From Papilionanthe hookeriana x Papilionanthe teres (lineage: Eukaryota; Streptophyta; Magnoliopsida; Asparagales; Orchidaceae), in NCBI GenBank assembly GCA_022702705.1, contig CM040432.1, positions 48,386,540 to 48,450,539 on the forward strand: a DNA stretch of 64,000 bases. Reading direction: 5' to 3'. The translations under genes were made by a program, and so were the position numbers. The notes beneath the pieces were generated by a model that was not told the origin of the DNA, did not search any database, and saw nothing but the letters and a program-made list of their open reading frames with translations. The stretch's first letter is position 1, and each line of letters opens with the position of its first letter. Shown piece after piece: positions 11,500 to 23,339 of this stretch.

Positions 11500-12650
11500 C
11501 TATCTATCTTTAAGAAACTTATTTGAGGTTCCACTTGGTCAGTGGACTACTTAGGCTAAATTTCATGATTTTTTTAGTTTTATTTTAATTATTAGAATTA
11601 TTTGTTGGTTTCTAGTATTAATTAAATATAAAATATTATTTAAGTTGAAAATTAAGTTTTATATATTTTTTAAATATCTACAAGGTTAAGGAACCCAAAG
11701 AAACAAATTTCATATTTTTTTATTTATATTTTAATTATTAGAATTATTTTAGTGGAAAATTAAGGAAAACTCAATTTAAGCCTTTAAAAATTAATATTTT
11801 TACTTAGAAAATTAGGAAAATTATTTTAATTGCTCAAGTGATCAGGAGACCAAATGTGACATTCATGTATATTTTTTGCATTTTAGTGATTTTCATGATT
11901 TGTAATTATTTTTTAATTATTTAAATATTAAAAATAGGCTTAAAAGTGAAATATTAATTATAATTCCAATTTTATTTTTGTTAAGTTCCTCTGGTCACTA
12001 AGAGCTCCCAATACCAATTTTATAATTTACTTAATTATATTTTAATTATTTTAATTATTTTAATTCAAAAATGTCATTTTACATGGAAAATCCATTTTAG
12101 TGGGTAAATTAACTCCAATTGATTCCATTTTTTATGGGGAGCTTCCCTGTTCTTTATTCACAATGAGGAATGATTTTTTATTATTTTCCATTTATATTTT
12201 AATTATTTAATTATTTAAGGATTTTGATGAGTTAATTACCATTAGTGCCATTTTAAATTATTTAAATGCATTTGATATTTTTCCTAGACCACAGTGAACT
12301 ATTAAAACAAATTTTGTATTTTTCTGATTATATTTTAATTATTATAATTTTTAAACCAAAACAAAGGGGATTATATTGAAAATTAGGGATCTCTAGCTAG
12401 AGATCCCCCCTAACCTTAGAACAAAATCAGGGAAGATCCCTAACACTAGGACCTTAAAGTCCTCTAAACCTCATGCCACGGTGAACTGTTTATAATGTTT
12501 TATGACCTAAATATAATTTACTGTATTTAATTAATTTAAAAATAAATATAAGTCAAATAACTCCAATTTTATTTCCACGTTGTTTTCCTCTGTTCACTGA
12601 GTAACTGGGTATTTTTTCTTTTATTTTTTTTAATTTTTCTTCACCAAGTT
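11500..12650 (-). repeat. Degenerate about 150-bp repeats in LTR H
   Basis: Blocks of TTTAATTATTTTAATT alternate with a short mixed-base segment resembling CCTCTGGTCACTGAG. These segments recur at about 11,530, 11,690, 11,840, 11,990, 12,145, 12,290, 12,480 and 12,595. The spacing is irregular, 110-190 bp and mostly near 150. They occupy the position that S1/S2 hold in LTR I. Confidence 0.5.
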
Positions 12651-13499
12651 ATGGATTTTCTAAGATGGCTGAATTAATTAAATCAAAATAAATCCTATTT
12701 TCCTACTTTTCTGAATCAACGCCATGGAAAGACGTGACAGCTCCGAAAGGCTAAGCGACGCCTTCCCATTCGACGCCGCCATCTAACTCAGCTTCGCGCT
12801 TTATGCACTGAGGGCTCATCCAGCGCAATCCTGGCCATGCATCTGATACACGCGTGATCAGACGACTCCTGGTCTTTGTCCCGAAATGAACTAACCCGTA
12901 AGCTGTCCACACTAAAACCCTAAGATCTTGAGCTAGACTCAACCAAACCACTTCGAGTTTGTTTCTATAGACGCATCTAGCATAGACGAACACATCGATA
13001 CAGTTTATGTAGTATGTAATCAAGTGTATCACCAAGAACGTAAAAAATAAGCTCGATTTTGGGGAAGAGTTCAATACCTTTGCCCAAGAGGAAAGGCCTT
13101 GATTGGGTGCTTGCAGAAGCTTCAGAGGACTTCGACGAATCTCCTAGAAGTGTTGCTGGGCTTTGATGAACTGTCCAAGTAGTAGTTTGATCATACCAAT
13201 TTGGAGGCTCTGATGGAACTCTAGGATAGAGGGGCTATGTGATGGTGCTTTGGTGGGGGATCAACTTTGTTTGCTCTGGCAGTGGTGTGGGTGAAGTTAA
13301 TTTGGATTTGGTACAGTGTGTTGGTGTGGTGGAGTTTGTCCTAGTTTCGGCTAAAAGTTCAATGGGGAAATTAGCCTTGCACAGTGGGGGAAAGGGCTGG
13401 GAGGTAGTAGGCTTGCACTCACGAAGGCCTGGAGAAGCTCTGGTGGGATTGTTATGAAGAGTTTTGAACATTAATTGGATGGAAATTTTTAGGTTATAG

Positions 13500-14240
13500 C
13501 TTTCAATTTGGTGACATTTGGATATGTGGCTAATTTAGGGCAAAATTAGGGATTTATACTTGGGTTACATTTGGGCGAGGTTTGGGCCAAAATTTGGGTC
13601 AAATGGTGGATCAACTTTGGTCTTGGGGAATGTTAAGTAGAGTTTAGAATTCAAAATTAGGGAATTTTACTTGGTTATGGGGTTCAATTTGCAGGAATTT
13701 GGTCATGTGGTCAAAATTGGGGCTTTTCGATTTGGGTTGAAATTAGGTTTGAAAATTGGTTCAATTGGACTTGGATTTGGTTTAGATTGAGATTATACAT
13801 GATGAATTTTAATTTAGAATTGAAATTAGGGTAAATTGAGGTCAATTTAGTGGAAATTTGGGGGTATTTTGGGCTTAAAGGTGCAATTTGGGATTTTTGG
13901 TCAAATTGGGCATAGTGAAGTGGTTCAAATTGATTTTGGAGACATTTGAAGTGATTTTGGAAATTTTGGTAATCTTTTGAAATCTTGGGTCGTATGGGGT
14001 ATTTTGGTAATTTTGGCTAATTTTGGGGCTTTTTTGGAATTTTGGTCAATTTGGGGTGTCTTAGTCAATTTTGGTGGTGGGGAACATTTTGGAATGATCT
14101 TTAGAGGGAATTTGGTAATTTTTAGAATTTTGAGAATTTTGGTCAAAATTAGGGTTTAGGGGTACTTTGGTAATTTGGGGGAAGTTTTAGGGGCTAAGAG
14201 GGCCAAAGTTGAATTTGGTAAAATTGGGGTTAATTCAAGG
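13500..14240 (-). repeat. GGTCAATTTGGGG-rich repeat block in LTR H
   Basis: Short degenerate repeats of TTTGGTCAATTTGGG type without a clean period. They lie upstream (in LTR sense) of the GC-rich patch, the place that S5 holds in LTR I, and are probably its diverged counterpart. Confidence 0.45.
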
Positions 14241-14250
14241 ATGCCAACCT

Positions 14251-14739
14251 TCTTGAGCTATGAACTAAGGGAAACCCTCTCTTGGATCCTCCATGTGCTG
14301 GTCCTAGCCACCTTAGCCATAGGCTAACGACTTGGGGAACCACCCACATGAGTTTCCAAAAGAGTAGGGTGTCAAGTTGAGGAAGTTTGGTTTAGGGTTT
14401 GAGGTAGTGAGTGTAAGTGTGGTGTAGGTGTGTGTGTGTGAGCCTAGCTTGACCATGACAAGACCACCAAGGGTTTACCCTAAGGCTTAAACATTCTATT
14501 GGGGATTCCTCTTGAGCTTTCTTATGCTTAGCCTCATCCTCCTAAGTGCTAGAGGTTATCCTTAAACATATGAAACTCCAAGTGAATCAAAGAATTATTT
14601 TGATTTCTAAGGGGGGAGGGTTCCATCACTAGTCTTCTAAGATAGTCACCAGGAAAGTCCTATGACTAGATCCTAGTTTCTTCTAAAGAAAGACTAGACC
14701 TCAACAAAAGTGAGGTAAAAAACATTACAATAAGGGTCC
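14251..14739. other. Unassigned stretch
   Basis: I see no coding frame, LTR box or tandem repeat beyond a short GTGTGTGTGTGTGAG run near 14,430. It is probably old LTR H or flanking sequence. Confidence 0.4.
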
Positions 14740-15501
14740 ATTGTAGTGTAAAAATTTGTTGTAATTGCACTATGACCCTAGAGGGCGGTGTAATTCTCAA
14801 CAAATTGGAACCACATTTTATTTCATGGATAAGAATGTAGTTCATGGGTTTAAGTGCAAATAAATAAGGAAATATACTTTGATGGGCGTGAAATTGGAGA
14901 TTTTATGGTGACACTAAAATCCCCAATTTGGTCAAATTAATTGGGAACTAAAGCGAGATGTTAGCCCTCATGTGAGGGGAAGTTAGAGTTCTGGAGTGAG
15001 AGCTAGTGTCCTCCCAGCCTACCAAACTCTTGATTAGCCAATGTTTTTCTTTATGCACTCGGGAGAGGATAAAGAATAGGATTGTTCCTATTTGGCACAT
15101 ATAATATTTAATGTATCTCATTCCTACACATTGTAAAATTCACTACATAAGAATAATAGTTTTTAATATCTCAAAATTCTCCAAACAAATTCATCCAGAA
15201 AGGGATATCTTTAGAATTAATATTTTCATTTAGGAGTAATTATTAGTTGTTTTAAACTTAAAACTTACATTTATGGGATTTGTTAGAAAAATCACTTAAA
15301 TCGACCTTCCAAACTAAGGACCGATAGTAATAAACTAGAACATTGTCTTAGGACCTCTCACCTCGCTTCTTTGTGGGATCGCGACTCCACTAGAGCCCTG
15401 TATTACCTTAATGATATGTATACTTACGTAGAACCTCTAGTGTGTGCACGTATATACAGACATAAAACACACTAAAAAATGCACACTCTGGGGGCGCATC
15501 A
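14740..15501 (+). mobile_element. Athila-type LTR fragment, 3' part
   Basis: Homology to the F LTR begins near 14,740. It includes the block around TTAGCCCTCATGTGAGGGG and TCCTCCCAGCCTA, then the conserved 3' box (GTGGGATCGCGACTCC, ATATGTATACTTACG, about 15,373-15,427), and ends GGGGGCGCATCA at 15,501. The next base starts the 168-bp repeat. The 5' half is missing. Confidence 0.75.
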
Positions 15502-16170
15502 CTTCCTGACATGGAATTATGACTTTCTTATAGCTCTTCTTTTAGGATAAGATATAAGTCTCTTAGCATTCCTTCTCAAAACTGACATTTGACATTATTG
15601 AGTCCTAGTATAAGACCTCCTTAGATGGAATATGACATCTACTCTCTCTTTCTTGATATTCGATGTTAGACATTCTTGACACAGAATTCTGGCTTTCTTA
15701 TAGCTCATCCTTTGGGATAGGATATAAGTTTCTCAGCATTCCTTCTCAAAACAAACATTTGACATCATTGAGTAGTAATATAAGACCTCCTTAAATGGAG
15801 TATGGCATGTGCTCTCTTTTGCTATTGGATGTAAGACCTTTCTGACTGGAATTATGGCTTTCCTATAGCTCTTCCTTTGGGAAAGGATATAAGTCTCTTA
15901 GCATTCATTCCCAAAACTGACATTTGACATTTTTTAGTAGTACTATAAGACCTCCTTAGATGGAGTATGAAATCTACTCTCTCTTTCTTACTATTGGATG
16001 TAAGAATTTCTTGACACTAAATTATGGCTTCTCCTAGCGTTCCTTCCCAAAATTGTCATTTTACATCTTTGAGAAGTGTCGTAAGAGCTCCTTTGATGGA
16101 ATATGGCTTCCACCTTCTTTTTAACTATTGGATGTAAGGCTTTCCTAACAAAAAATTATATCTTCCGTAT
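15502..16170. repeat. About 168-bp tandem repeat S6, four copies plus a partial
   Basis: Units contain GGCTTTCTTATAGCTC, GGATATAAGTCTCTTAGC and CATTTGACAT. The GGCTTTC motif falls at about 15,521, 15,691, 15,856 and 16,026, spacings of 170, 165 and 170. The fourth copy has lost about 35 bp. Unit size is like many plant centromeric satellites, but only a few diverged copies are here. Confidence 0.8.
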
Positions 16171-16374
16171 AGTTTATTTATTTCATATGACATAATACTC
16201 TTTTCCCTAACAAACTTTAAAATTTGAATGATAAACTACATGACATGGTATGATTACATTCTCATTTAAATTCATCGACAAACTGATATTTTCATCGGTT
16301 ATCTAAGCCGCTTCGCTCAATGCCAATATGAGCATCACACTTATTCAATATTCCACACATATTTGGGGCCCATT
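16171..16374. other. Flank between S6 and LTR J
   Basis: AT-rich, without recognisable features. The last five bases (CCATT) are the potential left target duplication of J; the partner is outside the window. Confidence 0.4.
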
Positions 16375-16589
16375 TGTTGGCCTCAATTTTTTGAGGGCCT
16401 ATTATAAATAACATTTGTAAACAATATTCGAAAGGGAATTACCAAAATTGACTCCTTAAAACACATTAAAGGATCCAAAATCCTAAAATCAGGACAAACC
16501 CTAATACGTCTCCTTTTAACCTTAAATTTGAGAGACACCTTAGATAAACCTAATTTGACTCAATAAACACCATATTTGATCATTTGGGA

Positions 16590-17130
16590 AACCCTAGGAC
16601 CTAATTGGACAAATTTGGTCAAAACAGTCAATTTTGGACCCACCACATTGACCGCTTAGTCGACCATGGACCCAATGATTACCATATTGATCATTTGGTA
16701 AAATCTAGGACCTAATTAGTCAAACTTGGTCTAGAATGTCAACAGTAGACCTAATTGGTCAAACTTGGTCAAAATGGTCAATCTTGGACCCAAAGACCAC
16801 CACATTGACCATTTGGTTGACCCTGGACCCAATAATCACCACATGGATTATTTGGTCAACCCTAGTATCGAATTGGTCAAATTTGGTTGAATGATCAATT
16901 TTAGACCTAATGGTAACCACATTAACCATTTGTTTAACCATGAACCAAATGATCACCATATTGATCATTGGTCAAATCAAGGACCTATTTTGTCAAGCTT
17001 GGTCAAGAAGGTCAACCTTGGACCTAATTGGTCAAATTTGGTCAAATGGTCAACCCTAAATTCATCCAAGTCAACTTTGGACCTAATTGATCAAAATTAG
17101 TCAAATGGTCAACCTTAAACTCATTTTGAC
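16590..17130 (+). repeat. S5-type repeats in LTR J
   Basis: Degenerate repeats of GGACCTAATTGGTCAAA and CACATTGACCATTTGGT. They are the inverted counterpart of the cleaner 78-bp array at 25,270-26,330. Confidence 0.7.
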
Positions 17131-18520
17131 CAATCCATGGGTTTATCATATAATTTCAATTTTTTATAATTAATTACTTAATTAATTTAAAATGGAATTA
17201 TGATTAAATTTGAACCCTGAGTTGTGATCAAATTTATGACAACGTACATGACATGTAAGCCCATGCATGATTTCAAACCCAAATCCAACCCATGGAGGGT
17301 TGCTAATGGATCACCCATGAACCATGAGACCCATCATGGAATACCCAAGACCCACAGAAAACCCATTAAATGCACCAAGCCACCATTTTTTGACCTAAAT
17401 AAAAAAATCATCTTGAAGAGAGGAGGAGGTGTCATTCCATCACAAAGCAATTGGATAACTTGTTAGCTTAGGTGGAAGGGAAAATAATCCAGATCACATG
17501 AGATCCTTATCCAACTCACTCCCCATCCAATCGAAAGAAATCCTTGCTCAAGTCATTCTCTTCACAATACTTGAGCTCATAACTAGCTCACCATAGAAAT
17601 GCTAAACACAATGATGCTCGGTCAGAATTTGATCTTCTGGGACTCCCTGGTCTTCCCTGAGCTACGTCCATCTTCTTCCAATCGAATTCAAGCTCAGCCA
17701 TGGCTTATCTATGGCTATAAATGAGCCAACACGAGAGCTCCCCATAAGAAGGGAGAGGAACCTATAGTCCTCAAACCCTAAAACACATACCACCAAACTT
17801 GTTCCCCATAACCTAAGCATGCATTCCCCATAATCCCCACTTCTACAAACCACCACAGAGCTTCAATTTCTCACCCCTAAAACAAAAAAGTTTTTTTTTG
17901 GATCAGCACAAAATTATTCAAAACTTTAATCAAACCACTCCAACACCATCACTGACCTTGACAAAGAAATTTTCAATCTAAATCAGACCTTCCTGCAAGC
18001 TCTAAACTACTATTAGGTGATACCGTGAGGCCATTTCAGCTTAGGTATTGCTCAACCTAAATTCACTTAAAAAATAAATCAAGAGGAGCTTCGAAAGTAA
18101 CTAGAGACTATTTTTGTCAAGCTCAATTGAGGCCTCACCTCTTGAGACTAGATATGTGCTCTAAAATCTAAAAATGGGCTCAGTTCAGACCTTTGTGAAA
18201 GAAATCATCACACCAAAGCTAAATATCCATATGGATGTGTTCGTTTTGATGCGATGAATCTTTAGGAACAAAATAATTAAGTTTAATGCAAAATCTGGGG
18301 AGATCTTATGCCTTAAACATGAACAGTTTACAGAATAATAGACATTTAGGACGATGGCTAGATGCCGTCCATTTTTATGTATTAAAAACGGACGATGGTG
18401 ATCTAGCTGGATCACAGATTCATCTGTATACAACGTATGAAATCGTGGGCTACGTGGCTAACCGCATGGAAATCCTCTTCAACCAAAAGCTACCACGCCT
18501 TCCTTCGACGTGCCTGAGGT
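17131..18520 (+). other. Promoter-proximal and transcribed part of LTR J
   Basis: No credible coding frame. Similar, in inverted orientation, to 23,340-25,260 in LTR I: a TTAATTAA-rich stretch, then the TATA region, then a patch with CACCATCGTCCGTTTTT-like sequence (reverse sense) and GAAGGAAGGCGTGG. Confidence 0.5.
17716..17723 (+). promoter_or_regulatory. TATA box of LTR J
   Basis: GGCTATAAATGAGCC lies about 1.34 kb into the LTR. LTR I has GGCTATAAATAGGGC at the equivalent place, next to a shared CCATGGCT motif. This predicts that the following repeats (S1, S2) are transcribed leader. Confidence 0.65.
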
Positions 18521-18844
18521 TCGAGTGATGGCGGTGTCATCACCGTATCAGAGATTTTTCTCGGGATGTCGATGTCGATTTGGAGTCACCACTCTTTTAT
18601 CTATAATATTTCCCTAATCTTCAAAAAATCTTTTTTGTTTAGATTCTGTATAATAATATTTAGCTAACAAGAAATTTGAAGAAAATAAGGGCTAATAATA
18701 TAAAAAACAGTAAAAGAAGAGGTGTCAGTGATAATCCTCGAAATGAAAATTCTAGGATTGTCTTATCCTAGAGATTTTGTATAAGGATTTTGGTAACCAG
18801 AGATTTTTAGATATAATATCTATTTTGAGTTCTTTAATTCTCCT

Positions 18845-18862
18845 ATAGGAGCAAGCTCCTAT
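18845..18862. other. Conserved palindrome in LTR I
   Basis: ATAGGAGCAAGCTCCTAT, the reverse complement of the element at 4709-4726, about 320 bp from the LTR end and beside TAATTACATCTTA. Confidence 0.6.
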
Positions 18863-18984
18863 AGTTAATTACATCTTAGGAAATTTATAATTGTCTAAGA
18901 AAACTTTTGATTAATGTTAATCACTTGTCTTCTGTAAAGTTTTTAAGGAAAGATGTACCCACTATAAATCATAAATTTCATTTT

Positions 18985-19290
18985 GTTATGTCAATTTTAT
19001 CTTGTTGTCATGTCATCTTGTTTTTTTTATCATTTTTGTTTTGTTGTTTGTCATTTTTGTTTTATTTGTCATTTTTATTTTGTTGTTTGTCATTTTTGTT
19101 TTATTTGTCATTTTTGTTTTGTTGTTTGTCATTTTTATTTTTTTATCATTTTTGTTTTGTTGTTTGACATTTTGTTTGGTGGCTATCCTAAAATTTTTGG
19201 TTTTATTTTTTTTTGTTTTGTTATTTTAATGTTTGTTTTATTTTATTTTTTAAATGTTGTTGTTTTGATGTTATTGTCATTTTGTTTTGT
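18985..19290. repeat. T-rich GTCATTTTTGTTTTGTT microrepeats in LTR I
   Basis: Short tandem units of TTTGTCATTTTTGTTTT. Overlapping plus-strand frames look hydrophobic only because TTT/TTG/GTT codons dominate. The inverted counterpart in LTR G is the A-rich stretch at 2780-2890. Confidence 0.85.
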
Positions 19291-20149
19291 TTTGTTGTCT
19301 TTCGTCACGTCTTAGGAATGTCATCCCATAAAATAGAGTTAACACACCCTATAACATGCAAAGGAAATCTAAAACGTAACTTATTTTCATCCTGCAAACA
19401 AAAATAGTGTTAGAAAAAAATAATGTCAATTTTATTTCTTCAATCTTTTTTTTTGTTTAGTTATAATTTAGATAACCCGGTCAAGATGTCACTGGCTCTG
19501 TCGTCCCAGAGTCATCAGAGGCCTTAATCTACTTTGTCCGAAAGGTGTTTAAACCAGGACCAAAAAGTTTCTGTCAGCAACAAGGATTGCGTCGTTCGAG
19601 AAATCTTCGTAGATTTAGAACACTGGGGTTCCAGTTACATTTTGTGATGTTTGTTCATTAAGGTTTTTTAAAGTTTTAGTGTCTTTTCCAATTTTAGGTT
19701 TGAAAATTTTTAAGTTGTTTACGATTTCTTAAAATTTTTATGTCATTTTATGTCAAAATCTTTAAGTTTGATGTCTTTTGAACAAAGAGTTTTAAATTTG
19801 ATGTGTTTTGATTTTTTAGATTTATTATCAATTAAATCTAAAATTTTAATTAGATTTAAGAAATCATTTATTGAGATTTGATTAGATCTAGAAATTTAAA
19901 TTCAATTTTATTTGAATTTAAAGACTTAGATCTAATGATTAGATTCAATGTCATAAATTAGACTTTAAAATCTTAGATTTGGTGTCTTTAAAATCTAATA
20001 TTAAGTCTAATTACAAAATCTAACCTAAGTTAGATTTTAAAATTCTAGATTCAATGTCATTTAAATCTAGAAGAAGTGTTAAGTCTAATATGAATTAGAC
20101 TTAAATAAAGTCATTTTGATAATCAGATTCAATATCATTTGAATCTGAG
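19291..20149 (-). other. Unique AT-rich part of LTR I
   Basis: No coding frame. Contains TTAGATTTAAAATC-type short degenerate repeats and a segment matching LTR G (19,313-19,400 against 2690-2760, inverted). Confidence 0.5.
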
Positions 20150-20880
20150 TAATTTGAATCAAAATTTGCTTTAAGTTTGATGTGGTTTGAATTTAATTTG
20201 GGTTCAACTTGAGTTGATCTTAAGTTCATGACTATTAACTTGAGTTCATGTATGTTTGAACTTAAGTTAATAATGTTGATTTAGGTTCGATTTAAGTCAA
20301 ATTTTGATTTAAGTTAGATTTGTTAAACTTATTTTTGTCGAAATAAGTTCAATTTAGATGGAATCTTAAGTTTGATTTGGATTACACTTAATGTTGAGTT
20401 AGGCTTGATGTTTTCATTGAAAGAAGTACAATTTAGATTGAACTTAATTAAGTTCGATTTCGGCCGAACTTAATGTCGAGTTGAGTTCAATTTAGATTGA
20501 ACTTAATGTTGAATTAAGTTCAATTTGGGTCGAACTTAATGTTGAGTTAAGTTTGATTTAAGTTAGGTTTAAGTTAAGTTAAATCTGAATTTAGGGTTAA
20601 CTTAAGTTCAATATGAGTTGAACTTAAGTTTGATTTAGGTTTGGTTAGGTTCAAGTTAGGTTGAAACTAAACTTAAGGTTGACTTAAGTTCAATATGGGT
20701 TGAACTTAAGTTTGATTTAGGTTTGAGTTAAGTTAGGTTCAAGTTAGGTTGAACCTAAACTTAAAGCTGACTTACGTTCAATATGGGTTGAACTTAAGTG
20801 TGATTTAACTTTGGTTTAATTTGAATATAAGTTAAATATATTGAGTTAGGTTTACTATGGGTTGAACTTAAGGTTTGAGT
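20150..20880 (-). repeat. Satellite S2 in LTR I
   Basis: Inverted copy of the array at 1575-2240: GGTTCAAGTTAGGTTGAAC, AACTTAAGTTTGATTTAGG and similar. The period is about 38-40 bp where clean, with some longer composite units. Confidence 0.8.
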
Positions 20881-22590
20881 TAAGTCTGGTTAAAATAAAC
20901 TTAATTAAGGTTTAAGTTTTATTTAAATAATACTCAAAGGTTAATTAAGTCTAATTAAATTAGACTTAATTATAATTTAAAGACCATTTAAGTCTTATTT
21001 AGGTAAAACTTAAGGTTTAATTTAGTCTAATTAAAATTAGACTTAACTGAAATTTAAAGTTATTTAAGCCTAATTTAAGTAAGGCTTAAATTTGATTAAA
21101 CCTTATTCAATTAAGGTTTAATAATTTTATTAAGCCTAATGAATTAGACTTAAGTAAGGTTTAGGATTGATTAAACCTTAGTTGGTTAAGGTTTAATAGT
21201 TTAATTAAGTATAATGTGATAGACTTTATTATGGTTTAAGATTGATTAAACCTTAGTTGGTTAAGGTTTAATAGTTTAATTAAGTCTAATGTGATAGAAT
21301 TAATTATGGTTTAAGATTGATTAAACCTTAGTTAAGTTTAATAGTTTAATTAACTCTAATGTATACTTAATTATGGTTTAAGATTGATTAAACCTTACTT
21401 GATTAAGGTTTAATAGTTTAATTAAGTCTAATGTGATAAACTTAATTATGGTTTAAGATTGAGTAAACCTTAGTTGGTTAAGGTTTAATAGTTTAATTAA
21501 GTCTAATGTGATAGACTTAATTATAGTTCAGTTTAATTGGTTTAAGACTAATTAAACCTGATTTGGGCAAAATTTAATTGATTAATTAAACTTAATTAGG
21601 GTTAAGTCTAATTGTTTTTAAGGTTAATTAAACCTAATTTAGGTAAGGTTTAATTGATTAATTAGACTTAATATGGGATAAGTCTAATTGGTTTAAGGGT
21701 TAATTAAACCTAATTTGGGTAAGGTTTAATTGATTAATTAGACTTAATATGAGTTAAGTCTAATTGGTTTAGGATTAATTAAAACTAATTTGGGTAAGGT
21801 TTAATTGATTAATTAGACTTAATATGGGTTAAGTCTAATTGGTTTAGGATTAATTAAACCTAATTTGGGTAAGGTTTAATTGATTAATTAGACTTAATAT
21901 AGGTTAAGTCTAACTGGTTTAGGATTAATTAAACCTAATTTGAGTAAGGTTTAATGATTAATTAGACTTAATATGGGTTAAGTCTAATTAGTTTAGGATT
22001 AATTAAACCTAATTTGGGTAAGGTTTAATTGATTAATTAGACTTAATATGGGTTGAGTCTAATTGGTTTAGGATCAATTAAACCTAATTTGGGTAAGGTT
22101 TAATTGATTAATTAGATAATATATGGGTTAAGTCTAATTCGTTTATGATTAATTATGGTATAGGTTGATTAATAAGGTTTAATATAGGTTAAACCTAATT
22201 AGAGTTTAAAGGTTACTTAAACCTAGTGTAAGTAAGGTTTAAGTTGATTAATTAGGTTTAATATGGGTTAAACCTAATTAGAGTTAAAATGTTACTTAAA
22301 CTTAATGTAAATATGGTTTAAGTTGATTAATTAGGTTTAATATGGGTTAAACCTAATTAGGGTTTAAAAGTTACTTAAGCTTAATGTAAGTAAATTTTAA
22401 TTTGATTAATTAAGTTTAATATGGGTTAAACCTAATTAGGGTTTAAAAGTTACTTAAACTTAATGTAAGTAAAGTTTAAGTTAATTAATTAGGTTTAATA
22501 TAGGTTAAACCTAATTAGAGTTTAAAGATTACTTAAACTTAATGTAATTAAGGTTTAATGGGTTAATTAGGTTTAATATGTCTTTAAATT
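20881..22590 (-). repeat. Satellite S1 in LTR I
   Basis: About 20 units with AGGTTTAATTGATTAATTAG and AGTCTAATTGGTTTAGG motifs. In the most uniform part (21,720-22,080) units are 73-76 bp apart. Higher similarity between neighbouring units than between arrays suggests local amplification. Confidence 0.9.
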
Positions 22591-23339
22591 TAATTAAATT
22601 GGTATTATTTAGCATTTGTTCATTTCTTTTTAAGTTTGATTTAATTAAGCTTAATTTGTTTTTTAAGCTTGATTAAGAGTTTGATTCGGATGATGATTAA
22701 ACCTAATTTGTCATCATAGACTTAACTGGATTTTGTCACGAGTCTATTGTGAGTTAGACTCATTTTGAACTTAGTCTATTGTGAAAAATAGGCTAAGTAA
22801 TAAAAAGGAGATTTTTAGGATTTAAATTTATTAATTTAATAATAAATTTTAAATCCTAAATTTTAAAATGTCATTTAAAATTGTTTAATGACTTAAACAT
22901 CATTGTCTTAGGGTTATTGTCTATTACCCTAAAATTTCTAGCCATTTCCCAATTTTATTTTTCTTAATTTCTAATTTTTCTAAAATTATTTTTAGAAATA
23001 ATTATAAAATGGCTTAGAAATTATTAAATGTCACCCAAGATAATTTTTCTGTACTTAGAAAAATCAGGGAATATTCCTAACTATACAAAGATCATTTTGT
23101 GAAAGTTTCATAATATTTGAAATTATAATTAATTTTTAATAATTAATTTACTCCAGGGAGTAATTAATTAATTAAAAATCAAATATAATTTAAAAATTAA
23201 AAATTTTAATTACACATGATTCTCTTTGTTCTTCTGAATTCAGGGGTATTTTTGTCTTATTTTTTGTGATTTTTGTGTGCAAAGTTTTGAATTTTTGATT
23301 TGTTTAAGGATAATCTGATTTAATTAAACCTTAAACTAA
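22591..23339 (-). other. Unique AT-rich segment of LTR I with inverted repeat
   Basis: No gene. Contains a near-perfect inverted repeat at 22,814-22,860 (arms of about 20 bases ending TAGGATTT/AAATCCTA) and TTAATTAATTA stretches that match 62,700-62,780 of LTR J. Confidence 0.55.

Larger units (their letters stand above)
9684..14250 (-). mobile_element. Long LTR of Tat/Ogre element H (right border unresolved)
   Basis: It starts on the plus strand as TGTCGGC beside the PBS. It follows the layout of LTR I: palindrome with TAATTACATCTTA (10,115-10,145), a unique stretch, a repeat block (11,500-12,650), a GC-rich patch (12,720-13,000), and a GGTCAATTTGGGG-rich repeat block (13,500-14,240). It lacks the S1/S2 sequences and is a diverged subfamily. 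The minus-strand frame 13,074-12,751 falls in the GC-rich patch and has no recognisable domain. I found no clear far end or target duplication. Confidence 0.6.
16375..18525 (+). mobile_element. Long LTR J, first part, interrupted by solo LTR I
   Basis: It starts TGTTGGCCTCAATTTT, paralleling the start of LTR I on the minus strand (TGTTGACCTCATTATT), and both continue with ACCAAAATT(A/G)ACTCC. Then come S5-type repeats, a TATA box and a GC-rich patch, in the same order as LTR I. It is broken at TCGAG (18,521-18,525) and resumes after the second TCGAG at 62,546. Confidence 0.8.

Noticed and set aside
12751..13074. Minus-strand 107-residue frame
   Set aside because: It lies in the GC-rich patch of LTR H, has no domain, and the equivalent patch in LTR I has no such frame.
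15502..16170. CRISPR-like array
   Set aside because: Units are about 168 bp with no repeat/spacer alternation, and the sequence is plant nuclear.
18907..19315. Overlapping hydrophobic frames resembling membrane proteins
   Set aside because: They are translations of TTTGTCATTTTTGTTTT microrepeats in all three frames.
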